A stretch of 64,000 bases of DNA, from the NCBI GenBank assembly GCA_910583855.1, contig CAJTYL010000005.1, positions 1-64,000 of the forward strand, written 5' to 3'. Shown here piece by piece: positions 52,375 through 60,079 of the stretch. This DNA comes from an uncultured Christensenella sp. Lineage in GTDB: Bacteria; Bacillota; Clostridia; Christensenellales; Borkfalkiaceae. The notes under the pieces are model-generated. The model was not told the DNA's origin. It did no database searches and saw only the letters and a list, made by a program, of their open reading frames with translations. The number at the start of each line of letters is the position of its first letter. The stretch's first letter is position 1. Both the position numbers and the translations under genes were made by a program.

Positions 52375-52473
52375 ATGAAATCAACTAAGAATAAAAAATT
52401 AAATTTAATTAAAAATGTTATTTTGTTCGTTATAAACTTTTTGCATGGTTCGCCCACCGCAAAAATATTTTAA
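52375..52473 (+). pseudogene. Truncated gene start fused to a plsY fragment
   Basis: A 32-codon frame with a good GGGGGG ribosome site. The first 14 codons (MKSTKNKKLNLIKN) look like the start of a third signal-peptide protein. From codon 16 (52420) the DNA is the plsY 3' repeat, read with a shift caused by a one-base deletion. It marks a recombination junction. Confidence 0.7.
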
Positions 52474-52573
52474 AGCTTCTTGCGGGTGAAGAACACCATA
52501 TGTCGGTTGTAAAGCATAAAAAGAAATAAAATCAAAGGGCGCGCCGCAGATGCGGCGCGCCCTTTGATTTACC
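52420..52573 (+). repeat. plsY 3'-end repeat, displaced copy
   Basis: About 95% identical to 50633-50787. Differences include a one-base deletion plus substitution near 52442, C to T near 52500 and changes in the terminator loop and right end. Confidence 0.9.
52530..52569. terminator. Strong bidirectional terminator
   Basis: Perfect 18-bp stem AATCAAAGGGCGCGCCGC / GCGGCGCGCCCTTTGATT with AGAT loop. It is a better hairpin than the native copy and serves the convergent gene at 52580. Confidence 0.85.
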
Positions 52574-52579
52574 TATTAT

Positions 52580-53059
52580 TTACTTCTTATCTCCGTCGAC
52601 GTCGTTTTCCACTGAGTTTATCGTGTACTCGATGTTGCTATTAGCCTTTAACAGTTCTTCTATAAAATCTTCGTACCATTCTTCCTTGACCACGATAATT
52701 ATAAAATTGTTTTCGTCAAAGTAAACGCTTAACTTTTTTGTTTTCCTGTCAAGCACCACGCTTTGTATTTTGTCTATGTCGTAAGTGCTTTTAATTATCC
52801 CGAAGCTTGTTTTAAACTTTTTGTCTTTAATCTGATAATAAGAGGAAAGTATCAGGCTAAGCAGTAAGACGAACGCTGCTACTGATACAAAGTACATTAG
52901 AACGTATTTTAGAATAGGATAAAAAGCGTTTGCCGCTTCAGCTATACCGTCGGCAAAAACGAAGTAAGTATTGAGCCCGAACGCCGCGACGGAAAGGGCT
53001 ATCCCAATCCATATAAACGCCGTCATCAGTTTGGTAAATTTGTACTTATAGGTTTTCAT
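52580..53059 (-). CDS. Membrane protein with bacterial PH-like domain
   Basis: A 159-residue protein. Two helices (about 12-34 and 46-72) are followed by a PH-like domain (about 73-145): YYQIKDKKFKTSFGIIKSTYDIDKIQSVVL...LSVYFDENNFIIIVV..EEWYEDFIEELL, matching the bPH_4 layout. The C-terminus is charged. Such proteins have unclear roles at the membrane. Transcribed toward the plsY repeat. Confidence 0.78.
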   Translation of the reverse strand: MKTYKYKFTKLMTAFIWIGIALSVAAFGLNTYFVFADGIAEAANAFYPILKYVLMYFVSVAAFVLLLSLILSSYYQIKDKKFKTSFGIIKSTYDIDKIQSVVLDRKTKKLSVYFDENNFIIIVVKEEWYEDFIEELLKANSNIEYTINSVENDVDGDKK

Positions 53060-53100
53060 ACCGATATTATAACCTTAAACGGCAAAAAAATCAACTTAAA

Positions 53101-53277
53101 TTATACGGGTGTACCGTCCTTAAAATCAAAGCGCACTTTGGGCATAGCCGTCTCTTCGCTTATAATTCCGTTATCGGAAAGCGAAACTTTGTCACCTTGC
53201 GATGTTTCGCAGCCCACAAAGCAAGCCGCAGCGCCCGCCGCAATTAACGTAACTGCAAAAATAAAAGCTTTTTTCAT
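53101..53277 (-). CDS. Very short lipoprotein
   Basis: A 58-residue lipoprotein from the ATG at 53277. Signal peptide KKAFIFAVTLIAAGAAACFVGC ends at Cys22, leaving a 36-residue mature peptide. The ribosome site is weak, and longer frames to 53349 exist without better signals. No known family; could be a surface peptide or entry-exclusion-like factor. Confidence 0.55.
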   Translation of the reverse strand: MKKAFIFAVTLIAAGAAACFVGCETSQGDKVSLSDNGIISEETAMPKVRFDFKDGTPV

Positions 53278-53317
53278 ATTATCAGTATGTAAATTTTTTC
53301 CATTCGTATTCATTTGC

Positions 53318-53346
53318 TTGTAAAAAAAAAAGTTCCGTGCTAAAAT
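53318..53346 (+). promoter_or_regulatory. Promoter of the TM1266-ABC operon
   Basis: TTGTAA (53318-53323), 17-bp spacer, TAAAAT (53341-53346). Confidence 0.6.
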
Positions 53347-53354
53347 CAAGTCGT

Positions 53355-53454
53355 CTGAACTTAAAGGTTCGTCCTGAGGGTAAAGGAAAATCGAAGCATA
53401 CCGCGCGGTATGCCTTTTGCCTTTGCCTTACTTTAAATAAAGTGAGGTTTTTTT
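53355..53454 (+). promoter_or_regulatory. Structured leader with terminator touching the start codon
   Basis: The 100-base leader contains GAAC/GTTC (53357-53370), the 18-bp perfect palindrome GCATACCGCGCGGTATGC (53396-53413) flanked by GGTAAAGG / CCTTTGCC, and a 10-bp hairpin CCTTACTTTA / TAAAGTGAGG (53426-53447). The last one contains the Shine-Dalgarno and runs into seven T directly before the ATG. It looks like a riboswitch or attenuator of no class I recognise. Confidence 0.6.
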
Positions 53455-53703
53455 ATGCAAGAAAACAGGCTTGCCGTCATAAGCGTTATAGTCGAAAACA
53501 GAGAAGTAAGTCCTCAGATAAACGCGCTATTGTCGGAATTCGGGGAATACGTTATCGGCAGAATGGGTATCCCTTATAAAGAAAAAGGCGTTTCAATCAT
53601 AAGTATTGCCGTAGACGCCCCTGCGGAAATTATCAACAGGCTTACGGGCAAAATCGGAATGCTTAACGGGGTAACCGCAAAAACCTTAATGCACAAATCG
53701 TAA
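53455..53703 (+). CDS. TM1266-type hydrogenase-associated regulator
   Basis: An 82-residue ferredoxin-fold (ACT/NikR C-terminal-like) protein of the iron-only hydrogenase regulator TM1266 family: AVISVIVENREVSPQINALL, YVIGRMGIPYKEKGVSIISIAVDA and GKIGMLNGVTAKTLM. The family usually sits beside HydA maturation genes; here it leads an ABC import operon and no hydrogenase gene is near. Confidence 0.85.
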   Translation: MQENRLAVISVIVENREVSPQINALLSEFGEYVIGRMGIPYKEKGVSIISIAVDAPAEIINRLTGKIGMLNGVTAKTLMHKS

Positions 53704-53715
53704 CAGGAGAAATAT

Positions 53716-54711
53716 ATGAAAAAATTTTTAACGACTGTTTTAAGTTCGGTTTTAATAGGCGTATCTTCGCTCGGTTTTACGGCGTGCAAGGGCGTCGACG
53801 GCACGGGGATAGATGTGTTCGTTCCCGACGGCGCACCCGCGCTTGCAATCGCACAGCTTTTAGCCGAGGAGCATAATTTCGGTAAAGACGTAAATTATCA
53901 CGTCGTGGACGCAAACGACGTTACGTCCCGCGTAACTTATGACGATATGAACAAGAATGCAGATATTTGTATTTTGCCCGTAAACGACGCAAGTAAACTT
54001 TTAGGGGACGGCTCTTCGTATAAAATGCTCGGCACTGTGACCCACGGCAATCTTTATCTCGTTTCGGCAACCGACAAGGTTGCGCTTACCCCCGCTAATT
54101 TTGCCGAAGAAATTTCGGGCAAAAAGTTGGGGGTGGTGCAAATGGCTAAATTCCCCGGCGCGCTCACGAAATTGGTTTTAAGCGAGTACGGCGTTTCGGA
54201 AAGCGTTACCCTGCAAGCCGTTCAGCCTACGGAGGTTGCGGGCGACGGCTCGGAATTAGATTATTTCGTAATTCCAGAACCCGCCGCAAGCACGAGGGTG
54301 AGCAACGCCAACTTGAATTTAAAACAAGCCGGCAGTATGCAGGAACTTTACGGCGGTGAAAACGGTTATCCCCAAGCGGTGTTGGTCGCAAAAAACAGTC
54401 TGATTGAAAGCTCCCCCGAATTTGTATCCTTGTTTACTTCCGCAGTTGCTTCAAGCGCTCAGTGGCTTTTGAACGACGGCGTTTCAACCGAAGAGATTTT
54501 TAACGCGATAAAATCACATTATCCCGATCCGGAAAACACTATGCCCGCCTTCAATAAGCTAACAAAGTCCGTAATAAAAAATTGCGCCGTGCGTTTCGTA
54601 AGCGCGGCGGATTGCAAGACGGAAATTAAAACGTTTCTTACCAAACTCAAAAATATAAATCCCGCTTTTGCAAGCGAAGTCACGGACGGTTTCTTTTATA
54701 TAAATGCTTAA
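53716..54711 (+). CDS. ABC importer substrate-binding lipoprotein
   Basis: A 331-residue type II periplasmic-binding-fold lipoprotein (Cys24, GFTAC) of the NMT1/SsuA-like superfamily: VFVPDGAPALAIAQLL, DICILPVNDASKLL, LGVVQMAKFPGALTKLVLSEYGV and FVIPEPAAS. The ligand may be a sulfonate, nitrate-like anion or thiamine precursor; none can be chosen from sequence. Overlaps the permease gene by 8 bases. Confidence 0.85.
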   Translation: MKKFLTTVLSSVLIGVSSLGFTACKGVDGTGIDVFVPDGAPALAIAQLLAEEHNFGKDVNYHVVDANDVTSRVTYDDMNKNADICILPVNDASKLLGDGSSYKMLGTVTHGNLYLVSATDKVALTPANFAEEISGKKLGVVQMAKFPGALTKLVLSEYGVSESVTLQAVQPTEVAGDGSELDYFVIPEPAASTRVSNANLNLKQAGSMQELYGGENGYPQAVLVAKNSLIESSPEFVSLFTSAVASSAQWLLNDGVSTEEIFNAIKSHYPDPENTMPAFNKLTKSVIKNCAVRFVSAADCKTEIKTFLTKLKNINPAFASEVTDGFFYINA

Positions 54712-55489
54712 AAAATTCTTTACACAGCGAAAAATTAATATAATTGGCTCCGTTGCCGCGCTCGTTTTAATGTGGCTGTTTTGGTTAATTGCCTATTACG
54801 GCGTGGGCAACGGTAATATAGTGCCGTCGTTCGGTGAGACTATAACGTGTTTTTGGCAATTTTTATGGGACGGCGAGTTCTGGACGGCTGTGGGCAATTC
54901 TCTTTTGCGTACGTTGCTTGCGTTCGTAATCTCGTTTTTGCTTGCCGCGGCTTTTACGGCTTTCGGGCTGCTTGGCAGTTGGTGCAAAGCTTTAATTAAG
55001 CCCATAACCGTCATCATCCGCACTCTGCCTACTATGGCGGTAATTTTAATAATATTCAAAATCACGTACGGCAACAGGACCTTGTCGCCGGTAATCGTCA
55101 CCGTTTTGGTGCTGTTTCCGATGATTTACTCCCAGCTCACTGCGGCGGCGGAGGGTATAGACGGCGGCATAAAAGAAATGGCGGAGGTCTACGGCGTAAG
55201 CAAAAAAGGAAGGCTTTTTAAAATCTATTTGCCCCTCGTATCCCCAGCCGTCTTTTCTCAGACTGGCGCAAATATATCTTTGGGGCTGAAAGTGATGATT
55301 TCTTCGGAAGTTCTCGTCAACACCGCAAAAGGGCTTGGCGGAATGATGCAGACGAGTAGCGGTGCGGGCGAGATTGCCCGTCTTGCCGCGCTCACGCTTG
55401 CCGCCGTAATTTTGGGGCTTATAATAGAGCTTGCCTTTTCACAATTTAAAAGAATAAATAAGAAGTGGCAGGGGAAAAAGAATGATTAA
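54704..55489 (+). CDS. ABC importer permease
   Basis: A 261-residue SsuC/TauC-like permease with six helices and the EAA loop EMAEVYGVSKKGRLFKIYLPLVSPAVF. Pairs with the binding protein upstream and the ATPase downstream, each overlapping. Confidence 0.92.
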   Translation: MLKKFFTQRKINIIGSVAALVLMWLFWLIAYYGVGNGNIVPSFGETITCFWQFLWDGEFWTAVGNSLLRTLLAFVISFLLAAAFTAFGLLGSWCKALIKPITVIIRTLPTMAVILIIFKITYGNRTLSPVIVTVLVLFPMIYSQLTAAAEGIDGGIKEMAEVYGVSKKGRLFKIYLPLVSPAVFSQTGANISLGLKVMISSEVLVNTAKGLGGMMQTSSGAGEIARLAALTLAAVILGLIIELAFSQFKRINKKWQGKKND

Positions 55490-56123
55490 AATTAAAAATC
55501 TCACAAAAAAATACGGCGAACTTACAGTTTACGATAACTTCAACCTTGAACTCAAAGATGGCGAAATCACTTGTATTTTAGGCGAAAGCGGATGCGGTAA
55601 AACCACTCTTTTGAACTGTATAGTCCGCCTTACCGAATATGATGGCGAAATATCTGAAGTCAAATGTTCCTACGTTTTCCAATCCCCGCGCCTAGTGCCA
55701 AATTTAACGGTTGCGGGCAACCTTAAGCTTATCCGCAAGGACGAAAAAGCTATCGACGGGATTTTAGAAAAAGTCCGTTTAACAGATAAAAAGAACGCGT
55801 ACCCCGTCGAACTTTCGGGCGGGCAGGCACAGCGCGCGGCTATCGCCCGTGCGTTTCTCTATGACGGCGATTTCATATTGATGGACGAACCGTTTTTCTC
55901 GCTTGACTTAAAGCTTAAGAAAGAAATTTCCGAACTGTTTATAAAAATTCAACGCGACAGCGGAAGAGGCGCTTTGTTTGTAACTCACTCTGCCGACGAA
56001 GCGTTGGACATTGCCGATAGAATTTTGGTTATAAACGGCGGTGCAATCGTTTTGGACGTTTCCGCAGTCGGCGCGGATAAGGCTGAGCTGCGCAAGCGAT
56101 TAATTGACGAGTTAATCGCTTGA
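55482..56123 (+). CDS. ABC importer ATPase
   Basis: A 213-residue nucleotide-binding subunit: Walker A GESGCGKTT, Q-loop VFQSPRL, signature LSGGQAQR, Walker B FILMDEPFFSLD, switch VTHSADEA. Shorter than most SsuB proteins but complete. Its stop codon lies inside the -35 of the mscL promoter. Confidence 0.92.
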   Translation: MIKIKNLTKKYGELTVYDNFNLELKDGEITCILGESGCGKTTLLNCIVRLTEYDGEISEVKCSYVFQSPRLVPNLTVAGNLKLIRKDEKAIDGILEKVRLTDKKNAYPVELSGGQAQRAAIARAFLYDGDFILMDEPFFSLDLKLKKEISELFIKIQRDSGRGALFVTHSADEALDIADRILVINGGAIVLDVSAVGADKAELRKRLIDELIA

Positions 56124-56149
56124 CAAACGAATAATTTGAATTTTATAAT
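56120..56149 (+). promoter_or_regulatory. Promoter of mscL
   Basis: TTGACA (56120-56125), 18-bp spacer, TATAAT (56144-56149). Confidence 0.8.
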
Positions 56150-56178
56150 AAAATAAAATTTTAAACAGGAGTTGCAGA

Positions 56179-56742
56179 ATGAAGAAATTTTTTAAAGAAT
56201 TTAAAGATTTTATAACACGTGGAAACGTCTTGGACATGGCTGTCGGCGTTATCGTCGGCGGCGCGTTCACCGCAATTATTACCGCGCTTACGGGTCAGAT
56301 TTTACAGCCGCTTATCAACTGGTTGCTTGCCGGCGCGACGGGAGAAGGGCTTGAAGCTGCGGTTACTATGCTTAAACCCGCATACGACGACGCGGGCGTC
56401 TTGGATTTGGCGAACTCGATTTACATAAATTGGGGCGCATTCATTACCGCAATTATAAACTTTATTCTCGTTGCATTTATTCTCTTCTGCATAGTTAAAA
56501 CGATAAACAGCGTTCGCGCAGGCGGCAAAAAGCTTGCGGATAAACAGAAGAAAGCTATTGATAAGAAACTTAAAAAGGGTCAAATTTCCGAAGAGGAAGC
56601 AGCCAAAGCCAAGGCTGAAATCGAAACTCCCGCAGAAGCGGCACCTACAGTTGCCGCCGTTACAACGGAACAGCTTCTTGCCGAAATCCGCGACCTTTTG
56701 AAAGAGCAGAAAGCAAACGGTTCAACCGAAGAAAACAAGTAA
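56179..56742 (+). CDS. mscL: Large-conductance mechanosensitive channel
   Basis: A 187-residue MscL channel that opens on hypo-osmotic shock. Helix 1 contains GNVLDMAVGVIVGGAFTAII, helix 2 ITAIINFILVAFILFCIVK. The periplasmic loop is longer than usual, and the C-terminal cytoplasmic helix bundle is extended by about 40 residues with an EEAAKAKAEIE segment. Start after AGGAG. Confidence 0.95.
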   Translation: MKKFFKEFKDFITRGNVLDMAVGVIVGGAFTAIITALTGQILQPLINWLLAGATGEGLEAAVTMLKPAYDDAGVLDLANSIYINWGAFITAIINFILVAFILFCIVKTINSVRAGGKKLADKQKKAIDKKLKKGQISEEEAAKAKAEIETPAEAAPTVAAVTTEQLLAEIRDLLKEQKANGSTEENK

Positions 56743-56748
56743 TAATTA

Positions 56749-56778
56749 AACGCGCCCGCGAACGTGCGGGCGCGTTTT
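56749..56778 (+). terminator. Terminator of mscL
   Basis: AACGCGCCCGC / GCGGGCGCGTT with a 6-base loop, then TT. The next 130 bases are AT-rich with no clear feature. Confidence 0.85.
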
Positions 56779-56910
56779 CCGTTTGTCAAGCGTTTGGAAC
56801 GGATAAAAGTAAAATTTTTATCAGGTATTTCATAAAAAATATCTTCTAAACGTTTTTATTTTGTCAATATGTTGTGTTATAATTGAATTATCTTTTACAA
56901 ATGTTGTGTG

Positions 56911-57231
56911 TCAGCGCACAACTATAAAGGACAACCCCGAGGAATACGCAAGATAGAAAAAGTAAATATTCAGTACGGCAACCACGGGCATTAAAATCAT
57001 AAAAAGAATATTTTTAATTCTGTATCGCATTACGAACATACTTACGTAAATTGCAAGCGCCCCGCCGAGAATCGCCGCGAGAATAATTTTCCCGTCGCCT
57101 GTCGGCTTTGCGGGATTGTCTCCGAATTCGTTTCGTTGAGATACGAGCAGCATAACCGCATAACAGTTTACGGCAACTATATACACCGACAAAATTATAT
57201 ACAGAAGTACCATACGGGTAGTATGCTTCAA
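56911..57231 (-). CDS. Small membrane protein, possibly DUF1294-like
   Basis: A protein of up to 106 residues with three helices (about 8-30, 50-68, 74-97) and a conserved-looking polar loop (EFGDNPAKPTGDGK). The start is either TTG at 57231 or ATG at 57213; neither has a good ribosome site. The helix pattern recalls DUF1294, but key residues are uncertain. Confidence 0.55.
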   Translation of the reverse strand: MKHTTRMVLLYIILSVYIVAVNCYAVMLLVSQRNEFGDNPAKPTGDGKIILAAILGGALAIYVSMFVMRYRIKNILFMILMPVVAVLNIYFFYLAYSSGLSFIVVR

Positions 57232-57275
57232 AATTTAAAATAAATTGCATAAAGGCTGTGCGTTTTTGCATCGGC

Positions 57276-57305
57276 TTGCTTATTTGCAATTTTGAAAGAT
57301 ATAAA
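57276..57305 (+). promoter_or_regulatory. Likely promoter of the purine operon
   Basis: TTGCTT (57276-57281), 18-bp spacer, TATAAA (57300-57305). No purine riboswitch is visible in the short leader. Confidence 0.55.
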
Positions 57306-57324
57306 ACAGCACGAGAGGTCGCTT

Positions 57325-57828
57325 ATGCCTAAGATAGCCGTATTAATGGGTAGCAAATCGGATATGTGCGTGGTCAAACCCGCAGTTTCCGTGATAAAAA
57401 GCTTCGGCGTTGAAGCGGAAGTGCGCGTTATATCCGCTCACCGTACGCCCGAAGAAGCGCGCGACTTTTCTTTGAACGCGAAAGCAAACGGGGTTGAGGT
57501 TATAATCTGTGCGGCAGGAAAGGCGGCGCACCTCGGCGGAGTAATCGCCGCGAGCACGACGCTTCCCGTAATAGGCTTGCCCGTAAAAACGGATATGATG
57601 GGCGGGCTCGACAGCTTGCTTTCAATCGTGCAGATGCCTTCGGGTATACCGGTTGCTACGGTCGGTGTAAACGCGGGTGAGAACGCGGGGCTTCTTGCCT
57701 TGCAGATTTTGGGTATAAAATATCCCGAAATCGCCGCAAAGCTTGCAGACTATAAACTTAAAATGAAGGATAAGATAAATTCCGACGACGCCGCTATTCA
57801 GGCAGAGATAGAGGAAATCTTAGCATAA
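57325..57828 (+). CDS. purE: N5-CAIR mutase PurE
   Basis: Class I PurE of 167 residues, converting N5-CAIR to CAIR in purine synthesis. Motifs are MGSKSDM, VISAHRTPE and AGKAAHLGGVIAAST. The ATG at 57325 follows GAGAGG; a TTG at 57292 lies in the promoter. First gene of purE-C-F-M-N-H-D. No purK is in the window. Confidence 0.96.
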   Translation: MPKIAVLMGSKSDMCVVKPAVSVIKSFGVEAEVRVISAHRTPEEARDFSLNAKANGVEVIICAAGKAAHLGGVIAASTTLPVIGLPVKTDMMGGLDSLLSIVQMPSGIPVATVGVNAGENAGLLALQILGIKYPEIAAKLADYKLKMKDKINSDDAAIQAEIEEILA

Positions 57829-57848
57829 CCGCAATTTATATTGCGGTT
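57827..57848 (+). other. Intercistronic hairpin purE-purC
   Basis: 8-bp stem AACCGCAA / TTGCGGTT overlapping the purE stop. There is no U run, so it is more likely a processing or stability element than a terminator. Confidence 0.5.
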
Positions 57849-57896
57849 ATTTATATTGTAAACTAAAATTTTTATATATTTAAGGAGACCATCCGA

Positions 57897-58622
57897 ATGG
57901 AAAAAACTAAGCAACTTTACGAGGGTAAGGCAAAAAAGGTTTATGCAACCGAAAATCCCGATTACGTTATCGTGTCTTATAAAGATGACGCGACGGCTTT
58001 CAACGGGCTTAAAAAGGGCACGATTTCGGGCAAGGGCGTAATCAACAATAAGATGAGCAACCTTATGATGACTATGCTTGAAAAGAATGGTATTCCCACG
58101 CATCTTGTCGAGCAGATTGACGACAGGAATACAGTCGTTAAAAAAGTTGAAATCATTCCTCTCGAGGTTATTATAAGAAACGTTGCCGCAGGCAGTTTTT
58201 CAAAGAAATACGGAGTACCCGAAGGTACGGCTTTCTTCGCTCCCACGATTGAGTTTTCTTATAAAAACGACTATTTGGGCGACCCGCTTATCAACGATTA
58301 TCACGCGCTTGCGCTGAATCTTGCAACCAAGGAAGAAATTGAAACCATAAAAAATATGGCGTTTGCAGTTAACGACGCTATGAAAGCCTTTTTCAAGGAA
58401 CTTAACATTGACTTAATAGACTTCAAACTTGAATTCGGCAGATTTAAAGGTCAAATCGTTCTTGCTGATGAAATTTCTCCCGATACGTGCCGCTTCTGGG
58501 AAGCGGGCTCTTGGGATGCGACCGATCACGTAAGCCTTGACAAAGACAGATTCCGCCGTGATTTGGGCGGAGTAGAAGACGCTTACGCTGAAATTTTTAA
58601 GCGCGTTACGGAGAACGGTTAA
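57897..58622 (+). CDS. purC: SAICAR synthase PurC
   Basis: A 241-residue ligase that joins CAIR with aspartate. Motifs are LYEGKAKKVY, YKDDATAFNG, IPLEVIIRNVAAGS and VLADEISPDTCRFW. Start after AAGGAG. Its stop shares bases with the purF start (TAATG). Confidence 0.96.
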   Translation: MEKTKQLYEGKAKKVYATENPDYVIVSYKDDATAFNGLKKGTISGKGVINNKMSNLMMTMLEKNGIPTHLVEQIDDRNTVVKKVEIIPLEVIIRNVAAGSFSKKYGVPEGTAFFAPTIEFSYKNDYLGDPLINDYHALALNLATKEEIETIKNMAFAVNDAMKAFFKELNIDLIDFKLEFGRFKGQIVLADEISPDTCRFWEAGSWDATDHVSLDKDRFRRDLGGVEDAYAEIFKRVTENG

Positions 58623-60043
58623 TGGGCGGTTTTTTCGGTGCGGTAAAAAAGAACAGCGCGATATTCGATACATTGATCGGTACCGACTATCACAGTCATC
58701 TCGGCACTAAGCGCGGAGGTATGGCTGCTTACGACCCTGTAATAGGTCTGCAACGCGAAATTCACAATATTGAGAACGCGCCGTTCAGAACTAAGTTTGA
58801 GCGCGTTTTAAACGAGATGCAGGGTAACGCCGCTATCGGCTGTATAAGCGATACGGATCCGCAGCCTTTGCTTACCGTTTCAAAGCTCGGCACTTACGCT
58901 ATCTGCACGATAGGAGTAATCAATAACGCTGCGGAACTCGTAAAAAAAGTCCTTGCGTCGGGCGGCTATTTCGACGGTATGACGGGCGGGAAGGTTAACG
59001 CAAACGAGCTTATTGCCGCGCTTATCAACAGTAAAGACAGCTACGTCGAGGGTATACGCTATGCGCAGGAGCAAATTGACGGTACGGCGTCGATACTTCT
59101 TTTAACAGATAGAGGCGCCCTTATCGCCGCAAGAGATAAGGTAGGCAGACTGCCAGTTCTTTTAGGCAGGTGCGATGACGGCTACTGCGTTTCGTTCGAG
59201 AGTTTCGCTTACAAAAAGCTAGGCTATACGGACGCGCGTGAGTTGGGGCCCGCTGAAATAGTTGAAATTTCAGCAGACGGTATAACGCAGCTATCTCCCG
59301 CAGGTAAAACGATGCACATTTGCGCCTTTCTTTGGTCGTATTACGGCTATCCCACTTCGAGCTACGAGGGCGTGAACGTGGAGATTATGCGTTGTAGAAA
59401 CGGTGAAATTTTTGCAAAGAACGACGCAAAAATTCACGATATGAACGAAATAGATTTAGTAGGCGGTGTTCCCGATTCGGGCACGCCCCACGCTATAGGC
59501 TACGCAAACGCTTGCAAAATTCCGTTCGCCCGCCCCTACATAAAATATACCCCCACGTGGTCAAGGAGCTTTATGCCCGTAAATCAGACGGAGCGCAACA
59601 AGGTTGCGAAAATGAAGCTTATTCCCGTTCACGAGCTTATCGCAGATAAAAGATTGCTGTTGGTCGACGACTCTATCGTCCGCGGAACCCAGCTTAAAGA
59701 AACGGTTGATTTTCTTTATTCGCACGGAGCAAAGGCAGTGCATATGCGTTCTGCATGTCCGCCGATTATGTATGGTTGCAAGTATTTGAATTTCTCCCGT
59801 TCCTCTGGCGATATGGATTTAATCACGCGGCGTACTATGATGGAGCTTGAGGGTGAGGAAGCCGTAAACCATATGGAAGAATACAGTAATTCTGAGACTG
59901 AGCGCGGCAAGGCTATGCGCAAGGCGATTTGCGATAAATTCCAGTTTGAATCGCTTGAATTTCAATCGTTGGAAGGGCTTATCGAAGCTATCGGGTTAGA
60001 GCCGTGCAAGCTTTGCACTTATTGCTGGACGGGTAAAGAATAA
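58622..60043 (+). CDS. purF: PurF-like amidophosphoribosyltransferase lacking the N-terminal cysteine
   Basis: A 473-residue enzyme for the first committed purine step. The phosphoribosyltransferase half is intact, with the PRPP loop LLLVDDSIVRGTQ. The glutaminase half starts MGGFFGAV: the nucleophilic cysteine that should follow Met1 is Gly. The rest of that domain (GTDYHSHLGTKRGG, NAAELVKKVL) is preserved. From memory this variant recurs in Clostridia and Bacteroidetes under the PurF name. It may use free ammonia or a separate glutaminase. Confidence 0.88.
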   Translation: MGGFFGAVKKNSAIFDTLIGTDYHSHLGTKRGGMAAYDPVIGLQREIHNIENAPFRTKFERVLNEMQGNAAIGCISDTDPQPLLTVSKLGTYAICTIGVINNAAELVKKVLASGGYFDGMTGGKVNANELIAALINSKDSYVEGIRYAQEQIDGTASILLLTDRGALIAARDKVGRLPVLLGRCDDGYCVSFESFAYKKLGYTDARELGPAEIVEISADGITQLSPAGKTMHICAFLWSYYGYPTSSYEGVNVEIMRCRNGEIFAKNDAKIHDMNEIDLVGGVPDSGTPHAIGYANACKIPFARPYIKYTPTWSRSFMPVNQTERNKVAKMKLIPVHELIADKRLLLVDDSIVRGTQLKETVDFLYSHGAKAVHMRSACPPIMYGCKYLNFSRSSGDMDLITRRTMMELEGEEAVNHMEEYSNSETERGKAMRKAICDKFQFESLEFQSLEGLIEAIGLEPCKLCTYCWTGKE

Positions 60044-60079
60044 CCGTCACAAATTAAAATCGAACGAAAGGAGTTTAAA

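Noticed and set aside
53355..53454. TPP, preQ1-I, THF or fluoride riboswitch upstream of the TM1266 operon
   Set aside because: The conserved core bases of these classes could not be found, only general hairpins and a GGTTC similarity.
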